Shown here: positions 46,401 through 64,000 of the stretch, piece after piece
Layout of the letters: every line of letters starts with the position of its first letter
Position numbering within the stretch: position 1 is the first letter of the stretch
Origin: Quillaja saponaria
Taxonomy: Eukaryota; Streptophyta; Magnoliopsida; Fabales; Quillajaceae
NCBI GenBank assembly: GCA_029379385.1
Contig: CM055612.1
Location: forward strand, 8,804,001-8,868,000
Length of the DNA stretch: 64,000 bases
Direction: 5' to 3'
Notes under the pieces: model-generated
What the model saw: the letters and a program-made list of their open reading frames with translations, nothing else
Databases searched by the model: none
What the model was told of the DNA's origin: nothing
Made by a program: the position numbers and the translations under genes

Positions 46401-49210
46401 AATTTTAGTAGGGATCAAATTGTTTTTATACTTTTGTTCTCTCTTCCCTTGGTTGGTTTCTATCCTTTGTGCTGGCCTGACAGTGGTGGTTCTTTATCTC
46501 ACCATCACTTGTCCATTTCCGGGTTCTGTGTCTCTGGTTGCCACTGTTTCCCTTTCATTATTCTGACTTTTTTTTTCATTAATTCAGAGACTATACTAAT
46601 CCTTACCTTCCTGTGGCTCCATCAGCAATAGATGGAAGTGGACAGGTAATTATCCTAGAATTGAAAGTGTGCTTGATTTATTAATTTAGTTGGAAGTATG
46701 ATATTCCCATATGACCTGTTTATATGTTGCCATAGCCAAGAAGCTTTTCATAATAGTTAATTTTATTTGAATTCTTTTGGACTCTCCAAAAAGGACAGAT
46801 CCTTCTCCCATGCACAAAAGCATGGACTAGCCATGCGAAATGTTGGCATGCTTGCCATGCATACTGACATGTAGCTTGTTGTACTGATATTTAAAAAAAA
46901 TATATATTTAATGTTTGATTTATTGGAATTCATTTGTCATTACTGCAGTTAATTGTGGGTCTGGATGGGAAAAAACTGGAACCTGAGAGCAATGTTCTTC
47001 TTGCATCTATTGAGAACATGCAGTATGCTGTCACCTTGGATGTCTTACAAATGGTGCTTAAAATAACTCTTAGCAATTCACAAACATTCCTGGTACTCTT
47101 CAGTTACTGATATTTTTGCTTTTATGTTCCAGGTCTTTTCTGCTTTTGGGCCTGTTCAAAAGATTGCAATGTTTGATAAGAATGGTGGATTACAGGCTTT
47201 GATTCAATACTCAGGTTGTCCGCTATACTGATTACTCACTTTATCACAATACAACGTTGTTGTAGTCTGTTCATAGGCACCATCTGAGTAATGGCTTGGG
47301 TGCTTCATGGACTGCCTCCAACAAAAGGGTCCCTACTTTGTGGCCCTCAATTTTACCTAACAAAAAAAAAAAATCTCTCCAAAGGGCATATGAAGCCAAA
47401 CGTTAGCCATTGTTCTGTCTAGGCAGTTATATCGTATGGAAAAGTATCTAAATATTACATGTAAGCAAATACTGCATTTCCCTGCATAATTTAATTCAGC
47501 TAGTGACTTTACATGCTAAAATTGTATTAATTAAGGTGTTTCTCTTGTAAGTATCCACTTCAAGGCATTCCCATTTATGCAATTTTGTTTTTGTAGCTTT
47601 AGGTATCTTTAATATGATGACCCATGGAATTGCGTACCCGTTGCTTCAACATTTTATTTAGTGAAGATTTTCTAATTGTAAGTTTGTAATTTACCAATTT
47701 CGTTTTTGGGAGATTATCTTCAGGACTTCAGGACACAAGATAGACGGTTGTTTCGAGAAATATAAGAATGGTAGTCAGTGCTGCAAGCATAAATCATGTA
47801 TAGTTTTCATGCATGTGGTTTTGTTTGTACATATAAAATTCATCTATGTGGTATCCAATATATATGTATATATATTATATTCTTTTTTCTCTTTATAATT
47901 ACAGTTCGTATAAATCTCATATACTGATGGTGTGATGGGTTTTTTCAGATGTTCAGACTGCTGTTGTTGCAAAGGAAGCCTTGGAAGGACATTGCATTTA
48001 TGATGGAGGATTTTGCAAGCTTCACATCTCATACTCACGCCATACTGATCTTAGTATAAAGGTAATCATGCAACACCCTTTAGAAAGGTCATATTCTGTT
48101 AGTATTATTCTGTTAGTATTCAAGCGAATACTTGAAAGGTTGAATTGGAGGTTTTATGTGAGTACCAATGAGAGTACAATGGGCTATATAGTTATATCAC
48201 TAAACAAACCCCTGGTTGCTGCGGAGAAGGCAGAAAAATGATCACTATTTATTTAATTAGGTATAGATTTTGCGATATATATAATTTAATAAATTGTTGC
48301 TGCAGTCTGTATTTTGTATATTTGTTCTCCTTTACTCAGAAGTCTTAATTGTGCTTTGCAAAAAGCTAGTATTACTTGATCTGGCTTTGTGGGTTGCAAT
48401 TTGATGGACCATATCGGAGAGGGAGGGGTGGGAACAGGCTATAAGAGACAGACTTGAAAGTTGACAGTGAGCTTTTAGGTTTCTGTTTAGGCTTTTGATG
48501 TAATCTTACAACTCGGGATTGTCATACGCTGAACTTTCTTAACTAAAGCATGTTGATTTTTGATAATCCTGGTTGTCTCTTCTTGTTACCTCTCTTCTGG
48601 AATCTCTGGCTATTTGTTAGAACAGTTAGATATGCAGTGCGAGGATGTGGTTTCATAAACTCACATATTTGCTGTTTGAAAGAAAACAAACTGACTTTGA
48701 GGGGGGAGTGGGAGGTTGGTGAGGAAGCTGGGAACAGTCCGCTTGAGTGATGCAAAAATTATATATTTCTGTCTATATAATACGAATGTATGTTCATGTA
48801 CGATTGATCACTTTGATATTGTAGTGCAAAGTTACAGCTTGATATGCCTATTACAGGTCAACAATGATCGCAGCAGAGATTATACCCTTCCTAACCCAAC
48901 CATGGTAAGCCCCCAGCCCTCTATTTTGGGTCAACAGCCTGTCTCGGTGGTGGGTCCACCTGTTCAATACAATGGGGCCCAGTATCCACCAACAGCAGAG
49001 CAGCCTCTGATGCCTCAGCGTTCGGCTGGGTGGGGTACAGGTGTTCCAGCAGTACCTCAGTCAATGCCACAGCAGATGTATGGTAATCCTTATATGCCGC
49101 CTGGGACAATGCCACGCCAAATGCACCCTGGAATGATGCAGTTTCCTAGTCACAGTGGCCTACCGCCAACAGCAACAATGCCATCTTATGGGTCTGATTG
49201 GAGACAATAG
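43406..49210 (+). CDS. PTB2: polypyrimidine tract-binding protein (PTB1/PTB2 type)
   Basis: Binds pyrimidine-rich RNA and controls alternative splicing. Coding exons: 43406-43594, 43701-43910, 45157-45219, 45313-45386, 46265-46360, 46588-46645, 46949-47053, 47133-47214, 47949-48061 and 48857-49210; 447 residues. Two ATGs stand in tandem; using the second (43409) gives the family's usual MSSVSTQPQFRY. Three RNA-recognition motifs are visible: about 19-95 (KVLHLRNLPW), 112-197 (NVLLVTIEG; QALVQF) and 245-322 (NVLLASIEN; QALIQY). The linker HRSRDYTNPYLPVAPSAIDG is a plant PTB signature. The last exon is Pro/Gln/Met-rich and disordered. An in-frame donor-like ATG-GTAAGC at 48903-48908 could trim this tail. 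The third coding exon follows a 1.25-kb intron with a candidate regulatory exon. At the position of Arabidopsis PTB2 (At5g53180) by gene order. Confidence 0.95.
44061..44118 (+). promoter_or_regulatory. candidate poison cassette exon in PTB2 followed by a PTB-site-like pyrimidine tract
   Basis: Within the 1.25-kb intron, an acceptor (ATCAGCAG) at 44060 opens a GC-richer island with donors at 44105 (TTGG then GTGAAA) or 44119 (GCAT then GTGTGT). Joined in phase after exon 43701-43910 it would read AHVKAISSMAA and then TAG, a premature stop. From 44127 to 44193 the RNA would be almost all pyrimidine with UCUU and CUCUUUUC motifs, the preferred targets of PTB. Arabidopsis PTB1 and PTB2 are known to limit themselves through such an exon and nonsense-mediated decay. 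The assignment here is by inference. Confidence 0.45.
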
Positions 49211-50149
49211 CATGTCTCTCTGGTGGAACTCAATTTGATGAAGGGGCTTCTTCCGGTGTTAGCAGTCTTCTACAGATGTTGGGAGTGTACTGAACTAGGA
49301 TTTACGTCTGATTGAAATTGACCTGCTTGTGCTTTCTGTGAGCAGTTGGTAAAAAGTATCCCAAATAGGATTGCAGCTGTTTCAAAAATCCCGCTTTGAT
49401 GTGACTCAATAATTATTTCAATACTTACCGTTTAGCTTCGCTTATTTTCAAATTAATCGTTTTCCTGTCTGGTTTGTGGTGCAATTACGAGCTTTATCTT
49501 TGTTTAGATAAGGCCAAATGTTTCATCTTTTTTTATTTCTTTGTGCGTAATCTGTTACACGACCAAGTAAAAGATACCCCATACCAGAGGTCACCTAGCA
49601 TGCAGAATTACTATTAGGAGTGCTGTGCGGCAAAAGGAAGGATGTTAAGCTGTTATAATTTGGAAGTTCAGCAAATAAATTTTTCCTGCATGTTGCTAAA
49701 AGTATTTCTTTGTTGGTTTTGTACTGCACATTCCCAGGTACTGGCGCCTCCCTGATTTTCACACACAAAAAAAGAAAGAAAATCTAAACTTAAATATGCT
49801 AAGGTTGATTTTTCTCTGTGGTATGGAGGTTCGCAGTATGTATGATACTGATAGAGTGTCGAGCAGATTGTTAAGTTCAATTAATGGAAGGTTATACGAT
49901 AGAAAACTTGATGCAACAACTCGAGTATGCTTTCTTGTTCTTTATGTTTGACGTCATAGCATATAACGGTTCCACCCCCCGTTATAACTCATGCTAAATA
50001 AAGAAAGGTGGCTAATGAAAGGTGTAATAAGGAAGGTTATGTATGACAAAGGATGAGCTCTGGGTTCTCAACCAATGACCACTTCAACGTATATATATGA
50101 TGATGATGATGATTATATAGGCTACAAGCCTGGCGTGAATATCCTATCT
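49211..50149. other. PTB2 3' flank
   Basis: Probable 3' UTR to about 49600, then spacer with a short (GAT)n run at about 50098-50113. No gene was seen. Confidence 0.4.
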
Positions 50150-51624
50150 GGGGGCTGCAACGGTGCGTCTAGGCTTGTTGGCGCACACCGTGCGAATTGG
50201 CCAGGAATGAGACAATGAAGAGTTAAAGCTAAATGGTTATTAATGGTTCTGTAAAAGTGAGTTAGCATTAATTATTCAGTTATAATTCTTGCAACACGTG
50301 TCATAGTGTATTAATGGTTCTTCAATCTTTTTCTTGCTAAGAAATCCTCCCCATAGTTTTCTACATTTTACCTGTTTCTTGTACTTTTTATTGAATTTCA
50401 GTTTGGCCCTTATTTTTCTAACTATATAATCATCAATTTATCATGGCCAAGAGTTTGATGTGAACGCCTAGCGAATCTATGACTCGCATACATTTACAGT
50501 GAATTATAAACTATTCATTATATATCACATTGCATGAATATTCAAAAATCTTAAATTTATTAAAAAAAATTCTTATTTGTTTTTTTAAAATTGGACAGAA
50601 TAAATTGTTAAAGCAATGATAATAAAATTCTCACCATTCATTTTTTTTTTTTAAATTACCAAGGTTCACAAATATACAGAAAGTATATAATAAAAACATA
50701 TATATTAATGAGAGTCCCATATGAATCCAAAAAAAATTAAAATAAGCAGGCTAGTAAAATATATATCCCTTCAAGTTAGTTTATTTAATCATATTTAAAA
50801 ATAAAAAATAAAATTTACCAAGGCCCACAAATATATAAAAAGTATAAAATAAAAATATATATTAATGCGAGTCCTACATTAATCCACTTTTATTAAGACA
50901 AAGAAACAAGTAGATTTATTTTTTTTTCTTTCTAAAACTATTATTTAATATTAGTTAAATTTTCTACTTGAGAAAAAAAAATTTCATAAATTGTTTCCTT
51001 ACCTTATATTTTAGAAATCTACTTTGACATTGATAACAAGTTTGTTTTATTTTCAAAATTCTAAGAAAGTTAATAGATAATAGATAATTTGTTAAAAAAA
51101 ATATTATAATGGAAATGTTTCAATAGTTTTGTACTTGATATGAGAGCTATTCCTATTTTAATTTTTTTTTTATCATTGCTTCCACAATTTACTCCATCTA
51201 ATTTTAAAAAAATAATAGAAATACTTTAAATAGACTTAAGTATTTTGAATATTCATGTGAGGTGATCTATAATGAATAGTTCATAATTCACTCCAAAGGT
51301 ATTTGAGTTATAGATTCCTTAGACGTTGACATCAAATGATAAATTGATGATGAAATGATTAGAAAAACAAGGGTCAAACTGAAAATTTAAATTTTTTTAC
51401 AAGAAACTAGTAAAATATGAAAAACTACGGTGAGGATTTTTTAGCAAGAAAATTATTGAGGAGCCATTAATACACTAGTATTGCAAGAATCATAACTGAA
51501 TAATTAATGCTAACACACTTTTACAGAACCATTAGTAACTATTTAGCTTTAACTCTTCACCGCCTCATTCCTGCCCAATTCGCAAGGTGTGCACAAACAA
51601 GCCTATAAGCACAGTAGTAACCCC
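50150..51624. mobile_element. non-autonomous DNA transposon with about 400-bp inverted arms
   Basis: The left arm (about 50150-50555) and the reverse complement of the right arm (about 51230-51624) can be read alongside each other for some 400 bp. Shared blocks, in order, include TAGGCTTGTT, GAAGAGTTAAAGCTAAAT, AATGGTTCTGTAAAAGTG, TTAGCATTAATTATTCAGTT, TCATCAATTTATCAT and GAATATTCAAAA. The ends begin GGGG. The interior (50560-51230) is AT-rich and contains two copies of an 80-bp direct repeat (about 50655 and 50813). No transposase frame is present. Long arms of this kind are seen in Mutator-like and foldback elements. A target duplication could not be fixed by eye. Confidence 0.8.
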
Positions 51625-52247
51625 TGCAAAATTTTATGCCTATTATGGTTGATGGTTTTAATTTATCAATTGCGGGTTTACTCGGACATGGATCGAGTTT
51701 AATTCAAGTTTGATTTGTCAAAAATGAAAAAAAATTGTAATCAGTCCTTCAAAAATTAAAATAAATTGTCCTAGAAGTCTGATGGAAAAAAAATTATAAA
51801 ACCAACTATTAAACTAGTGCCAAGGCTAATTATTCCATTCTTTTTTGCATATATATATATATATTTATTTATTTATTTATGAATAATAATAAAATATTAA
51901 ATTATATTAATCCAGCTAAACTCAAAAATTTATGAGTATTTACAAAATTAGCTAACTGGGCCACCCTACTCCAAGCCCATTCGTGCAATCAGACTGATCC
52001 ACGTTAACGTCTAATTCACTCACATCACACAAACAGTTCGAGTAACTGAAGCAAGAAGCAAAAAAAGGAACCACAAACACATAAATCAGAAGCCGGCGCC
52101 AATTTCGATCCAAGATAAGGTTGCCTCCCATTCTCCCCCTCTCCCTCAACGTCTTCCTCTCTCAACCTCTTCTTTCTCTCTCTGTAACCCAACACAGACC
52201 TGAGGAGGGAGTGCAACAAACTAAAGAGCAAGTGATAAACCCTAGCT
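51625..52247 (+). promoter_or_regulatory. FTSH11 upstream region and leader
   Basis: AT-rich to about 51950, then GC-richer DNA with a site-II-like AAGCCCAT (51973-51980), common before genes for organelle proteins, and a CT-rich leader (52120-52190). No TATA box was evident. Confidence 0.4.
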
Positions 52248-63531
<11,284 letters not shown>

Positions 63532-64000
63532 GTTTGTGCAATAAATCTTGCTGTTCAGTTTTTTTTTTTCTTTTTTTGTTAATATTGCTGTCACTCACAG
63601 TATCCTGTGGGGATATGTCATCTACTATACTCTCTGAGGTACTCCATACTAGAGAATAAGTAGGATTTGCAACGATGAAGTAGGACTAATTTATAGAGCA
63701 TGATTCATAAGTAGATTAAAGTGCAATACATCAATCTTTGTCCTAAAATCTTTAGAATTAGGGCCTAGTTATATTCTAAAAGATTATGATTAATACAATC
63801 TTAATATTAGTTTATGCGTTGCTTCAAAATTACAATTGGATCACTAAATTTAAAGTATTGGAGTGAAGGTGCTGGTACACTATTTTAAAAAAAAAGAAGA
63901 GAAAGATTCCTTATAATTGAAAATGACACTAAGTAATGCATAGACAAGGTGGACCAACTTTTGTTTGGTCTGAAATGGGATAGTGTCTGCATGATCAGCA
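63532..64000 (+). other. last visible FTSH11 intron
   Basis: A donor (AAGAAG then GTTTGT) opens an intron that runs out of the window. It holds an AT-rich, repeat-like segment and no exon that would supply the expected C-terminus. Confidence 0.6.

Overview
This is a window of a eudicot plant nuclear genome. It has AT-rich intergenic DNA, introns with GT-AG borders and pyrimidine tracts, chloroplast- and mitochondrion-targeted nuclear genes, plant-only families (SPCH-type bHLH, group III WRKY, SWEET, plastid sigma factor) and many small non-autonomous DNA transposons. All exon borders below were read by eye from splice signals and reading-frame continuity; no alignment or transcript data were available.

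Layout. 1-2.1 kb: start of a minus-strand coiled-coil gene of unknown function. 4.8-9.7 kb (+): dihydrofolate synthetase, 10 coding exons. 9.7-18.6 kb: gene-poor, with tandem repeats, a possible retroelement remnant and the long upstream region of SPCH. 18.6-20.6 kb (+): SPEECHLESS, 3 exons. 20.6-26.0 kb: AT-rich spacer with a 1.2-kb hAT-type element, a 113-bp tandem duplication and a small MITE. 26.0-27.3 kb (-): group III WRKY. 29.8-33.8 kb (+): plastid sigma factor SIG5. 34.2-35.1 kb (-): a decayed R3-MYB gene of the TRIPTYCHON/CAPRICE family. 38.0-39.65 kb (+): SWEET3-type sugar transporter. 40.5-41.1 kb: hAT-type MITE. 41.8-49.2 kb (+): polypyrimidine tract-binding protein (PTB2 type). 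50.15-51.62 kb: element with arms of about 400 bp in inverted orientation. 52.2-64 kb (+): FTSH11 AAA+ metalloprotease, complete except for its last exon, which lies past the right edge.

Gene order is informative. From memory, Arabidopsis At5g53170-At5g53210 carries FTSH11, PTB2, SWEET3, TRY and SPCH in a row, and At5g24110-At5g24120 carries WRKY30 and SIG5. Here all seven lie in one interval, with WRKY-SIG5 between SPCH and the TRY relic. This fits an ancestral block that was split by gene loss after duplication in the Arabidopsis lineage. The R3-MYB at the TRY position looks disabled by several frame breaks, and that is the most interesting local feature.

Functionally the genes are a neighbourhood, not a pathway: folate synthesis, stomatal lineage entry (SPCH), epidermal patterning (TRY relic), stress transcription (WRKY), plastid transcription (SIG5), sugar transport, splicing control and organelle proteolysis. 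No previously undescribed multi-gene system was found.
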